The notes under the pieces: model-generated
Databases searched by the model: none
What the model was told of the DNA's origin: nothing
What the model saw: only the letters and a program-made list of their open reading frames with translations
Position numbers and translations under genes: made by a program
Assembly: GCF_036711975.1 (NCBI RefSeq)
Contig: NC_091973.1
Coordinates: 4,464,001-4,528,000 of the forward strand
Length of the DNA stretch: 64,000 nt
From: Onthophagus taurus
Taxonomy: Eukaryota; Arthropoda; Insecta; Coleoptera; Scarabaeidae
Reading direction: 5' to 3'
Shown: piece by piece, positions 13,830 through 28,200 of the stretch
How the letters are laid out: each line of letters opens with the position of its first letter
How positions within the stretch are numbered: position 1 is the first letter of the stretch

Positions 13830-14530
13830 TTGAAAGACCCTTGCAGCTCAAACGTCTTGCTGGGAATAGGGAAAATATCAAAAGATGCAGCCTCCAAACT
13901 ATGGGATATGGCTAAACATCAGAGAGCTAAGAAATTTTACACCTTCATCACTACAGAAAGGAAGATTACTGCAAGAAGGGAATCCTTACAACAAAAAATA
14001 ATGTCACTGAAGAAATCGAGGTAATATAATAAGTGCTACTATAAGAATAAACTACGATTTGGACCAACTTATGCATGCTGCAGGCATAATACGTCACAAA
14101 AAAGCACAAATGAAGCTGAGATATCTGGAAATGATGCAGGGAGGCAGAGGAGTGAAGAGAATTGTGCAAAGACACCACAGCAACAGTCCAGATCAAAGTC
14201 CATACAAGACTGTATTGCTTGAAGAAGAACAAGAAAGTCCAGCAATGATGTAATACTTAATAACATATTGATACTTAAAGATATAAAGAACAATACTGAT
14301 TGGGCTGGTGGTGAATCAAAACAAGTTAATAAAATAGCGCATGAAGTGGTAAGACATCCTCTGGAACTCTGGTTGCTTACAGCAATTGGCACCAATGAAA
14401 TGCTAGTTGGGCACTGTAATTTACTAGTATCACGGTTGCTATCCTCCACAGCAACTCAATTTGGAGGAGAACCTCAACTTTTGTTACTTCATCAACAGCC
14501 AGATTGGTGACTCAGCTTTACTCAGTACAT
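13830..14530 (+). pseudogene. Decayed coding-like segment, origin not recognised
   Basis: Three short plus-strand frames (about 13830-14024, 14059-14253 and 14268-14510) are richer in GC and more protein-like than the surrounding DNA. Each has balanced amino-acid composition and charged helical stretches, but they are broken by stops and frame changes. No promoter, splice sites or full-length frame join them. They look like the remains of a mobile element or a retrocopied gene. The reverse-transcriptase-like fragment directly downstream supports the mobile-element reading. I do not recognise the family. Confidence 0.4.
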
Positions 14531-14547
14531 ATCGAATGCACTAGATG

Positions 14548-14722
14548 GTCGAATTTGATTTCTTGGACCATGGTTTGTTGGTTGAAAAGTTGGAGAGGTT
14601 TGGATATGATCACTTTCTCACACGACTTCTGGTATCTTAGGTATCCAATCGCAGACAATACGTTGAGTTAAGTGATATGAAGTTAAGGCGAATACATTTT
14701 ATTAGTGGAACACCCTGTATCT
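14548..14722 (+). mobile_element. Degenerate non-LTR retrotransposon reverse-transcriptase fragment
   Basis: One plus-strand frame reads LDHGLLVEKLERFGY, then after one stop codon SNRRQYVELSD and HFISGTP. This is the order and spacing of the jockey/RTE-type reverse-transcriptase segment V-D-H-x-x-L-L-x-K-L...G-R-x-Q-x-V...S-G-V-P-Q-G. The catalytic box that should follow is missing and the sequence runs into ACACCCTGTAT. The copy is dead. The exact clade cannot be set from this fragment. Confidence 0.7.
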
Positions 14723-15311
14723 CCAAAACAAAGCGTTTGTCGACCTATGTTTATATGAAGTATTTATGTTAATTTTAAAAGATCTATCGACTGTTAAAGT
14801 CCTGCTACAAAAACCTGAAACACCATGTATAAATGATTTTCAATACGAATTCGGCAGTTATTGTGTCCTGTCTTTCCAACCGCAACCAAGACATCAAGAA
14901 GACCGCCTGATCATGACTCGACTTGTACTCAGCAGGCTACTAGCGGCACCGTGAATGTTATCCTTATTTTAAAGTTCCCCTCAATTGATAAGCGGATTTC
15001 AAAGAATTAATAGCAAATTTGTTGTTCTCTCTTGGCTTCTTTATCTCAAATCCTTGTTTTATACTTTCATTATTCGCAAAAACAAATTTGAGACTAAAAT
15101 TGAAAAAAACACAATTTTAATAACATCTTTATTATTACAAACATTTTATTATTGTTTTTAGAGTAATGTTTAATTCAATTTGATTAATTAATAATAATTT
15201 TTTTTAATCAAATAACGCAATAAAGCAAATACTGCAATTTTAGTTAATACTCATTAAAATACTAACACAAATTCTTTTCAAAAGCAACATTGATATAAAT
15301 TGTTTTAAAAT
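14723..15311. other. Intergenic DNA and 3' UTR of the acetyltransferase gene
   Basis: A short plus-strand frame at 14766-14954 resembles the decayed segment upstream and is unlikely to be a gene. From about 15100 the sequence is very AT-rich. TTTATT at 15128-15133 (AATAAA on the minus strand) is a candidate poly(A) signal, 180 bases past the acetyltransferase stop codon. Confidence 0.45.
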
Positions 15312-16765
<1,454 letters not shown>

Positions 16766-17060
16766 GTTGATTATTTGAAGTTCTATGTAATAAAAAAATA
16801 AGAAAGTTAGTATAAATCAACATTTAAATTATTTAGTGAGAGAAAGTTTCAAATTGTGTCATGGATAGACTAAATAAATAAGTGATAATTAAGTAAATGA
16901 TTACATAACAATACAAAATTATTTAAAATATTTTTAATAATAAAATAATTATTTATAATTTTTTAAAACATACCTTCTATTAAATTTGAGATATAAAATA
17001 CCTAGGTTATGTTACAAAACTAACGTGAAGTTCGTGCGTCACCGGGAGCTGTCACGAGTT
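16766..17060 (-). promoter_or_regulatory. 5' UTR exon, 5' UTR intron and promoter region of the acetyltransferase gene
   Basis: On the minus strand ATAGAAG/GTATGT (donor at 16973) and TTACATAG/AAC (acceptor at 16783) bracket an intron of about 190 bp within the 5' UTR. The first exon begins somewhere in 16975-17050. ATAACCTAGGT (minus strand, near 17000) lies in this leader and recalls the ATAACCTCA box in the repeat modules further on. The start of transcription is not defined by sequence alone. Confidence 0.5.
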
Positions 17061-17575
17061 ACCATGATAAATCCCCAGCTGTGGCTTATTTATATGAAAA
17101 TCCCTACCATTTTTACTCGTTGAGTTTCATGATATCCTGGTACAAAATATGAAAATTTGGCGTATGCGCCACAAGTAAACTTGACCGTGCCGATGATGCA
17201 CGATCAAAAATTTCCTTTCAAAATAAATACTTCAACAAGAAATTTCTATAATATGAGATATTGAGATATTTTATTAATATTAAACTATTTTGGTTAAATT
17301 AATATGTAATTTATAAATTATGTTTTGTGTAAATGATTTATTTGTATTTAAATTTGGCGCTGATACATAACATTTTGAATTTATATTTTGCTTAGTCATT
17401 TTTTTATTTAATCTTTAACTTAGCTATTTAACCGGTTAAAATTATCGTAATATTTAACTATCTCTTTTGGTTGATTGATTAATTGATTTAGGTTGGTGCT
17501 GCCAAATTCAAATTAGCATATTAATACTAATAGTTTAGCTTGTTCGTGCTAATTCTCAAGCAGGTTGAGATGATT
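17061..17575. other. AT-rich intergenic DNA
   Basis: No frame, RNA gene or repeat was recognised here. The region probably holds distal promoter sequence of the acetyltransferase gene. Confidence 0.4.
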
Positions 17576-17579
17576 ATGT

Positions 17580-18570
17580 ACAAGACTAATACAAGGATCA
17601 TGCGAATCCGAATTTAAAGATTACATAATGGCTACCAAGTCCCATCAAGTGTCTATCAGTTACACAATGTTTTTGTATCCGTGAAATTCGGGTTCGGCCG
17701 ATGTCTTCGAAAACGGCCGTGATTGTTTTTTCAATGATAGAAATTCCTTGACAGCCATAAAATCTTCGCCAATTTTCTTTAGCACATCATAAATGTTTAC
17801 ATGTCTACAGAATATTAATAATTTAGTAGTTTTCATCCAGGTTGGTATGTCTTGGGATGCAGATCATGTACAAAACTGTCTTTAAAGACATCAGCCGCCC
17901 CGATGCATTTTAGATACAAGGACCATGCGAATCCGGATCCAAAGATTTCATAACGGCTACTAAGTCCTATCAATAGTATCTACCAGTTACACAATATCTT
18001 TGTGTACGTGAAATTCGGGTTCGGCCGATGTCTTCGAAAACGGCCGTGATTGTTTTTGCAATGATAGAAATTCCTTGGCAGCCATAAAGTCTTCACAAAT
18101 TTTCTTTAACTCATCAGAAATTCCTACATGTCTACAAAATATTAATAATTTAGTAATTTTCATTCAGGTTGGTATGTCTTGGGATGCAGATCATGTACAA
18201 AACTGTCTTTAAAGACATCAGCCGCCCCGATGCATTTTAGATACAAGGACCATGCGAATCCGGGTCCAAAGATTTCATAACGACTACTAAGTCCTATCAA
18301 TAGTATGTACCAGTTATACAATGTCTTTGTGTCCGTGAAATTCGGGTTCGGCCGATGTCTTCGAAAACGGCCGTGATTATTTTTGCAATGATAGAAATTC
18401 CGTGGCAGCCATAAAGTCTTCACAAATTTTCTTCAACTCATCAGAAATTCCTACATGTCTACAAAATATTAAGAATTTAGTAATTTTCATTCAGGTTGGT
18501 GTCTTGGGATGCAGACCATGTACAAAACTGATCACCACGATGCATTTCATATATAAAGACTATGTGAATC
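17580..18570 (-). repeat. Three tandem 327-bp units carrying an exon-like frame
   Basis: The landmark CAGGTTGG recurs at 17838, 18165 and 18492, so the period is 327 bp; the first unit starts near 17580 and the last is partial. On the minus strand each unit has a splice-acceptor-like TTCTGTAG or TTTTGTAG followed by about 45 codons of plausible protein. The core SRPFSKTSAEPEFH is identical in all three units and the frame closes with the same stop. Units 1 and 2 are open, while unit 3 has an internal stop. The units differ by point changes. They may be copies of an exon from an unknown gene or element. Confidence 0.8.
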
Positions 18571-19247
18571 TTAACATTTCTGTAATGATACCACTCTGCC
18601 TATCTTTATTTTGCATAAATCTACACTTCAACAGAACGGTAGCATCTGGTGGTTTACTCACGATCTCAAACCTGAATGAAGGTCCCATTGGATGCCATAA
18701 AAGTGGGAGCCCATAAAAACCCAACCTAACTTAAGCCGTCTAATTCAAATCAACCCCAATCTTAATATAAATTCAAATATAACTCAAAATAATGAAAGAT
18801 TGATGAAAATCTCGATATCGAATTAACTGTATCATTACATATTTAATATAAAAAATTGCTAGAATTTATCAAAATATCAGTGGCGCTCCCTCTGGGCATA
18901 GGAAATCGAATTAAACCATATTTAAAAATTTGTGATTGCTTAAATTACAGGAAACTGTAAAATGTATCAAACTAAATAATGTTTAGTATTTACAAATTAA
19001 TTTGATTAATGATTTTACTAAACCGCGAATAATAATAAAAAGTAGGAAAAAATTGGATTTTTACTTTAATAATATAATAATAAAAAAAATCTATGAAATC
19101 GCTAGAAGAATATTTGACGTGTAAGACAAGTGCTGCCACCACAACGTACCAAAATCCCATCGTCCGTTTATAACTTCACATTCTACATTATATTGTGATA
19201 TGTCGTTTATGTGAGTGTGGTGGTGTTGTGCAGTGACTAGTGCCAAA
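18571..19247. other. Intergenic DNA upstream of MAP7, including its distal promoter
   Basis: No gene is seen. The end of the 327-bp array grades into moderate-GC sequence (18590-18740) and then AT-rich DNA. A short CpG-containing stretch at 19110-19247 is the likely promoter and 5' UTR for the first MAP7 exon, with a weak initiator-like GCAGTGA just upstream of the ATG at 19248. Confidence 0.45.
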
Positions 19248-22200
19248 ATGGCAGAAAACGGTCAGGACAACTCAGATCAATTAAAAAACATTGGTAAGTT
19301 TGAACGTTTACGTTCGTCCAAATCCATTTGGACGTTTTTTTCATTGCCGGGGGGGTGTGCAACATTTTTTGCCCCCTGGTCCTCGTCCGGTTATATAATC
19401 TAAAACGTTTCAACAGCTGTAGATTGTTCACTTCCCGGGGTGTTAAAAAACCACAATTTAACAAGCCCACGGCTTTTCCATACAGAAAACCGCGTGGGTT
19501 TTCTTTTGATACGTTAAAATATTCGATTCTTAACTGTATATTTGTGTCGGGAGAAGTCACAGAACATGACCTCGTACCGCTTTTTTTTTGTTTTATTGTA
19601 CAGGAGTTACACCCCGGACAGATATATTTAATACATGTTAATATCTTGAATCGTGGTGTATGTTTTATATATCAATAATACGTATTGATTTATTTCGTTT
19701 CTAGACGGTCAGGTAAAGTTAATATTTGCCGGTTCATTTAGAAAAAGAAAAATGTCACCGTTTCTCGTTAACCATAACCTCTAAATTGTATTCTATGTAC
19801 AGGGTGAATCAAAATTATTTCACCTATTAATCTATTAATATGCATGTTTGTGTATTAATAATCCTTTTTATATCATTATATTAATCATAAGTTAATAAAA
19901 TTTTGGATGTTGAAACTTTTGATTCATCACTTACATCACTCAGTAATATATATTAATATATATATATTAATTATTCATGATTATTCTTATATTTTTAGGT
20001 GTGTTTGAGAGTAAGTTGGTTGGCGCAGAACCTAACCTTAAAATATGCCGTTTTCAATTCTTTGTTTTCTGTAGTGCGTCTGCATTATTTTTGGAAACAC
20101 TCAACGAAATACCACACGGAACATTTCCCGTTTTATCCCATGGATTTGAAGCATTTTAACGCCGGTTTGGGACGTTATCTCTCACGTAATCGACTGTTTT
20201 AGCAAAATTTATCGATCGAAATTTTTATTTAAAAAATACGTTTGTTATCGTTTCAGTAGCCCTCGATATGAAACATGCATGATTCATTATCTTTTAGCGT
20301 TTTATTTATGACAAGTTTTTTTTATATATATATTATGATAAGAATGTTGAAGGAAGGTTTTAAACGTTTAATCGTGAAAGTTCTTTAAATGATTTAATTA
20401 AACCAATTTAATACGGATGGAACTTACAATGTCTATTTTTAAAACATAAAAATTCCGGCCGAAAATAATTAAAAAGCAAATTAATAGAAAGTTGTCTTTC
20501 TATTAATTTAACAATTTTATTACTTGTGTTGATGTGTTTCACAATTTTCGAAATAAATTTATGACAGATTATAAACATTTCAATATCTTTTTATTGTAAA
20601 TGAACAGATGGGACTCATGTTATCTGATCAAAAATAACTTCAAATATAATAACAACAACAAAAATACTGAAAAAAATAAAAATGAAGAGAAAGCCGTTCC
20701 TCGCTTAATGTACAATTTATTGTTACTATTCGCCGCCGACTATAATTAGCGGCCACTTTGATTAATACTCAATGCTCAGGGCAACATATTCTATTGCTTT
20801 TGCTTTTCCCTCGATATTTTTTTATTCGATAAGGACGCTTTGTTTTAACTTTACCCTAAGGTAAAAGTCACGTACGCGTGTGTTCCAATTCAACTTACTC
20901 TCAAAGTCTACTAGAGAAACGATTGTTCTCTCTAATTCGTTAAATTCTCAGATTACAAACTTGAAGAACCTTGAAGGAAGAGTTTTTCTTTCTGCAATGA
21001 GTGAATAACTAACGGGACTTGTTCGATTACTCACGATGTTTCAATTCATTCGTCATCGCTCACATTTTTACCGATCAAAATTTTTATATTAATATCTATA
21101 AAACTATTAAAAAAATTATTTCGAAACGATTAGATTATTAACACTCAACATTTTTTTTTTTACTTTCAGTAGCTAAAAATAGTTTTAATGCGTGTTCGCG
21201 ATTGTAGATGACTCTACTTAATCAGTCAACCCAACCTAATCTTCACCTACATCTTATATCTCTATGATAATATACTTTATTTAAAGTACAAGTTTATATG
21301 AAGTGCCACTTCCAGTTGGGAGACTTGGACTAAAACTTGAGAAATCTACAATTTTAGTGTAATAACCATACATCAAATTTCCTCACCGCAACTAATTGCG
21401 TTTTAGAGTTATATATATACGAACAGACATATAGCCAGAAATAGTCGAAATATGTATATTTAACTATTTTTAACTTTTTTGTAAGTTCTGAACCAAAACA
21501 CAAAAAAAGTATCACCTGAATGATAACTGCCAACTATTACATACAGGGTGATTCTCAAGCTACACGCATAAACTTGAGGATTTATTCCTCATGGCAAATA
21601 ATTACTATTAGGTGAAAAAAATGTAGTAACCACAAGCGCGGCTTAAATCAGGATTTTGTAGAATTGTCTCGGCAGCAGAATGTATCTTAATTACTGCTCA
21701 GTATTAACTATGGTTTTTAAGTGACCCCAAAGATAAAAATCATGATGTTTGAGGTCGGGCGATCGAGATGGGCAGACCATTGGACCACCTTGGCCTAACA
21801 CATTATCTAGATGTCGCCGCACTTCCAACGAAAAATGTGGAGAACGTTATTGGTACCACTCGCAAAATTGTACTCGAGGGGGATGATTCACTGGTAGTAG
21901 GGCTTGTACACGTTGGATGTGATATGGATGGAGTTGGTTGTGCCTCAATATATGCTGCTCTTCGACGACATTCAAAACGTCCTCGTGATTGACTATGTGT
22001 ACAGGTCTAATTGTTCCTTCAAGTTGCCTAAGCCTCAGTCGAATATTGCCATTTTGCTTACCACGTTGCAAAAAGGATTCACGATATTTATCTACAAACC
22101 TTTCTGCATAGAGACGAGCCGCAAGCACAGAATTTTGCTGTGGTTCCCCGTATGTTAATAAGTTCCTCGTTAGAGAAATATAATATTTAATACCCTGTAT

Positions 22201-25200
22201 ATCACCCTGTATATGAAGACAATCATCAACTTAATATGTACATGGGTAGGCTAACTTTAAGATTATTATCTATCTAATTTCCTAACCTCTCCTCATCCTC
22301 CATCCAATATCTATTGATCATCTCTTCAATTCCCTATCCTGCCCTCTAGTTATTTCCCACAAGATTTTTTCTCTAACTATATACCCCGGCATCTCCTTAG
22401 CCAACCTCAACACCCACTTCCACTACCTGGTTTGCACATTTTCTAACTGCCCTTGCTTCTTCCATCCCCATACATCATAACGCTTTTTATCAAGCTCAAA
22501 AGCATTATCCTCCTTTTTCCCACGTCGTTCCCAAATATCCTCTTTCCCCATTCCCAGACCTGTTCCATGTATAAACAGTCTCTATTCTGTTTCCAGACTT
22601 TGTTCAACATTTTTAGCGTCTTTCGTCTATTGTGCCTCTTCAGTACTTCTCTTCTCTGGCTAGTTCTCTTGTTACCTTGAAATTTTTCTGATTTCTGTTC
22701 AGTTTCTTTCTTCTACTACCAGTTTCCTTCCACTCTCCTTCCATTCAATGCAGTACCTTATTTCTCTTTCTGATCTTTTTCCTTTATTATCAGTTTTCTT
22801 TCTGGCCAGCTTTTTTTTTCTCATTCTAGTATCATTCTTTTATTGCTATTATCTTCTCTTTCCGTCTCCATCCCATCTGCTCAGTCCAACAAACAAACAT
22901 TGTTTTGTAACCAAAGGCAGCAATTTAAAAAGCTGTTCAAGTGTAGGTACTCTTTAGACAGACACAATCTCTTTACTATAGGTACATTGATTAAAGCATT
23001 ATATTTAATCAGGTTTGAAGCTTGGATTTCTTGGAGCATCTTGATCTAATGTTGTAAGGTTGTTTTAATAAAATAATTTATATCTGTTTTATCGAAATTT
23101 CTCATTTAATATTTTACTTTTGTTGGAATTGTGCTAAATGAGGGCGGGGCGAAACTATCTCACCCTGACTGAGATTCACCGCGCATCACATTGTTTTTAG
23201 GATTTCGTTCCACACAATGTGTCGCATTGTCTCTTTTGAGGGACCACCATTTTGGAAAACTGATTTTCGGCGAAATATAAAATTATTATTTATTCTTCAA
23301 GCAATTGAGAATTTAGTCAATAAGTTGCGGTCACACGACGTTTATCGAGCGGGGATGCGCGAGGTGTGGCGAAAATCAACACTTATATGTTCTTTTATAG
23401 TAAGTGGCACATAAAGCGAATATAACACAATTACTTTCTCCCATATAGAGATAGTAAATATTATTTTTACTTTAGGAAAAACAAAAATGTTTCCTAAAAT
23501 CGTTAAACTATATTATTGTGTTATTGCAGTTTATCTAGAGTGCGATATATATAGAGGTGATAATGACTAGGCTGAATTTCTAGCAATCAATGATTTCATA
23601 ACAATTCGGCAATGTGTGTAAAACTTATCTTTTTGATAAATAACATCATAAACAATTTTAATTATTAGTTTTTACGTTTAAAGCCGCTCTCACTCTAAGA
23701 AAAAAATTAAAAATATATTAATAATAAATAAATTTTTATTCGAAATGCTTTCTCTAAATATGCCACGGTTTTCTAACAAGCTATGACTAAATATTTTTTT
23801 ATTAACGAGACAAATGAGAGCGAAAAATTTGTTTGGGTTTTTATTAGGTCAAGGATTTTCTTGTTGTTTTAAGATTATTCTTTTATTATATTTCTGTTTA
23901 AGTGATTTCAAAAGTAAAATTCCCAGAATGTGAAAATAACCTTTAATTAAATTATTTTAATTCAAATTAAGGGTGTGTAATAAAAGAATTATTCTTTTTA
24001 GTCACGTTAGATTCGGTAAATTAAGTTATGAATCTTCTTGCCAATAGATGGCGTTAGTTTATAATTCTTTGATTTATAAAAAAAAATGGTTTAATTTAAG
24101 AATAGATTATTGACCATGTTTTTAATTAAGCTAATCGAGGGTGTGTACCAGAAAAAAATGGGTTAAACGCAAAATGTTTTATCTATAAAAATTTGCGTAA
24201 TAACACAAAAAGATAACCAAAAAAGTGTGCTAAAAATTCCAAATTATTTTTAGCACAAAATAAAAGGTCATTGAAGGTGATCTCAATTAAGATAATCAAG
24301 GGTAAGAACTAACAGATTTTTTATTAATAATTTAGTTTTAGAGATTATGGAGAGCGTATCGAGGTGTTCGCGTGGCGCTTTCTTGGAGGCGGTGATAACG
24401 CTTCGGTGGCGGTTCATAGCGTTCGCATTCACGAACGCAACATCGTTTTCGAAGCTCCAACTCCTCGTAGTTGGCAGTAACAGCGGAGACTTCGTACGGT
24501 AAACACCGAGTGATCAAGGCGACGAAACGTGCGCCAAAACGTGGACGTGCGGACGTCAAAATAAAACAATAACAACAAAGACACCGGGTGAAAGACGTCG
24601 CTTTCGACGTCTTATAGACATTAAAACGATTCGCGTTACCCGGAATCGGATTATTAAGAATCGTTCGAACTAGAAAAACAGTTCGATAATAAGGTTCCTA
24701 TTTATAGACGGAGCACCAAAATACGCAACGTTGTGCTACGGTCCTTGTCGATAATGTTAACTTTAATATCACGACAAGAATCAAATAGTCAAATGGATAA
24801 CCTGGATCATCTCTTTTTATTACCAGAAAGAGCACTTAGCATGGATGCATCCAGGTTACAAAAAGACTTAGAAGGACTCAATTTTGATCCGCGATTACTA
24901 CACGAAGCCCCTATGGGGAATATATGGTTATGTAAGTTTTAATAAAAATGTTTAATTTTTTTGATTAATTAATTAATTTTTTTTTTGAAATGTACGATAA
25001 CAATCTGGTGCTCAACTTATCGTGTACCGTCCGCTGCGTTTTCGTTTTACAGTTAAGATTTGTATAGCATTGGTATCCATAAGCCGCCAGGTGTAAAATG
25101 TGAAGTAGGACGCGGGCGTATATAGAATATCAAAATAATAATACCGACTACAAGGAAGAAAACTAATTTTTTTTCATTAATTAATTTTTTTTTCAAAAGA

Positions 25201-28200
25201 AATTTGTTTATATATATATTCTGGTAATCCTGTCCAATAAGGTCGATTTAATTAAATATTTACGTAATATAATAGGCGCGTTTTGTAAATCGCCCCACCG
25301 TACAATGTAAATCGTTAAGTACACGATATCTCTTTTACACCCATTCGACCTTCACTATTTTTTTTTTAACAAACCAATGCAACATTATTGAAATATTAGT
25401 CATTTTAATACGCGGAAAATATGTAGGAATAAAAAGAAATATTTCCAAATTATAATCAAATATTCGAAAAAAAAAATAATATAATTAATTTTTAATAAAA
25501 TTTATTAAAAATACAACACGTGTCATAAAACAACAACATTTACCTCTTATCTTAATTTTATCTCGAATATTTTTAATACAATTTTGCAATTACGTAATAT
25601 AACAAATTGTTTTATAAATAAACAATATATTATTACTTAAGGCTTTTAGCAAAGTATTTAATTAAATTGAAAAGTTAAAGATAAATGAGACGAGGTTGCT
25701 TTGAGATAGCGAGGGAGGAAGCGCAAAAGATAGGAATTCATGATTGAGGATATAACGCGACATATAAAGACTGTTGATTTATAGGAGAGTGATGTCAACT
25801 ATTTGATATTATCTTAGTTATTTTTATCGTTTCCTTTAAATTAGGATTCTTAAAATGGCTTAAATATTATATTGTCGGCACCGAAATAAAAATGAAGGAA
25901 ACAAGGTCGATAATAACTGTATCCTCTTAGAAAAAGGAAATTATCATAAGGATACATCTGTTTCCTTTGAAAATAAAACGTTTGCCATAAACTGGATTAG
26001 ATGACCTTGTTACAAAAAAACGTTTTAAAAAGCAACTGCGAATACTGCCGGAGAAATTCGAGTGAAATTTTATTTGTCAACGAAAGTGTAAACAATTTGT
26101 TTCGTACGGAGAGAAATTCGAATACGGATCTTCTTTATTAATCCAGGTATACATTTTCTGGATCATAAAAAAGTTTCTTCACGAATTAGATAACAATCAC
26201 AATAGCTAATAGGTTTTTATAATCACGAAAATTTAATTGAAACCGACACCAAATGAATCGATAAAAATATTTTGCGAAAAGATTAAAGTTTTGTCATAAA
26301 CATTTTCTTCATTTATTTTATGATTTTAATTTCTATAGTTTTGAAAGTTTCTTTATTTAATATATATATTATCGAGATAGCATGTCACTCCCTGTTTTAT
26401 CTATAATGCTCATAGTTGTAGCGCCTCGGCCGTGAACGACCTCTATTACAATATCTCACTAAAAATAATACTATAATATTTGTTGTTGATGTAGATAAGT
26501 ATAAAAGTAAATATAAGTAAAATAAGTATAAAAATTTAGTATTAATTTATTGTTGGTTTCTTAACGTGAGAATATTTTTGAAAAGTGTATTAAATTTAAG
26601 TTGAGAAAATAAAATGTTGTGCCATTAAAAACGCGGTATATAAATAGTGGACTATTGTTTGTTGTATATTGACGTCGTAAATGTGATTTTAGGTGTAGTT
26701 GCACATTTCCAAAGAAAACTATGAATCGTGGAATGACTTGGTGTGTCGCAATGACGACGTTTGTTTATTGGCTCGTTTTCGCGTCGCGCAATTAAATTTT
26801 GCGCTTGTTTTCTCCCAATGTAACAAAGAGAGATTTCACTCGACGTTTTTAATTGCGGCCAATAATAATAATAACGATAATTCCGATGAATCGCGAACCG
26901 GTGGCTATTGCTATTGCAATCGCGTGCGCGTCGATAAGCCATTAGATTATTAGATTAGTACATTGTTGTATTGAAAGTAGGGTAATGTAAAATTACCACA
27001 CGGGCCGGTCCAATCTTCTCGAAGAGCGAGTTCGACTTTTTTTCTATATCTATCCATTTTCTATCCTTTAGGCTACTGCACACCGTTACGCGTTTTTATT
27101 GGGCGTTACGCGTTTTGTGAAAACGACTCCTGTTATTTCGATACTCTCTACTTTTTCTTTTTTTAACTTTTGGTTGACTTTTTGTTTATAAACGAGAAAC
27201 GACCAAATTTAAGAGGAAGTTCCCCGTCTAACGGTTGCGGAAAGCTGCCGAAGGACTTTTTGCGCCTTTTTATAAGTGAAAAATTACCGACCAAGCACCG
27301 TAGAATGTCGACGCTTTTTGCCATGGTTATGCAATTCGAATTATGACACCTTGTACAGGATGTCCCCGTTTAAATTGACGCTATCTATCACCACCTAACA
27401 AGATTCTGACTAATACTTCTTTACACCAGAAACACTGTAACTCGTTAATTAATCAGCTATTAGTAAGGCCTAATTTTTCGGAATGGAGTTTTATCAACGT
27501 AATTGCCTCGATAAAAAATCACCTACTTTTCACACCACGCGGTTCTGACCGGATAATTTTTAAGGAATTCCAACGCCCGGCTTACAAAGGCACTGGAAAG
27601 TTTTTGTTATACTACTGTGTGCACAATTAAGACACAAACGTTTTCTAATTGAATTCCAACTTAATTCATTTCATTATCTTTAAATAAATCTACTCAAACC
27701 ATTTTTTTAATTAATAATTCAGAAACAAAAAAGTCACAAATAACAATTAGAAATAATTAACACCGCTCGTATTTTATTCTGAAACGTAACCGTTTTGTTA
27801 TCCAGTTATCCACATTTATTTTTAATTACTCTTTGATAGATCTTTTTAATTGCTTGGTATTATCGTTTTCTAATTTACCTCTACGTTATTTTGTTTTAAC
27901 CTAATTGTGGTAAAATTTATTGAATTCTTCTATATTCATTACAATTTATATTTTATTATTATTATATGAGAAGATGTTTCTCTCTCTAGAAAGATCTAAA
28001 AAGAAAGTTAACTCGCATACTGATCCTTCAAGAAAAGTTTTTATTTTATGCTAATTAAAAACAATGCGTCAATAAATTTTTGTTAATGCTATAAAAAATG
28101 AGAATTAAATAAACGAGACGTATAATTGGTTGCACACTTGTACTTTTATAATAATTATGAAATGAAATTTTCCCATAACTTAATTACTTTGTTATTGTTG

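Noticed and set aside
19237-19678. Overlapping frames on both strands in the start of MAP7 intron 1
   Set aside because: No motif, no splice-compatible edges, and composition like intron.
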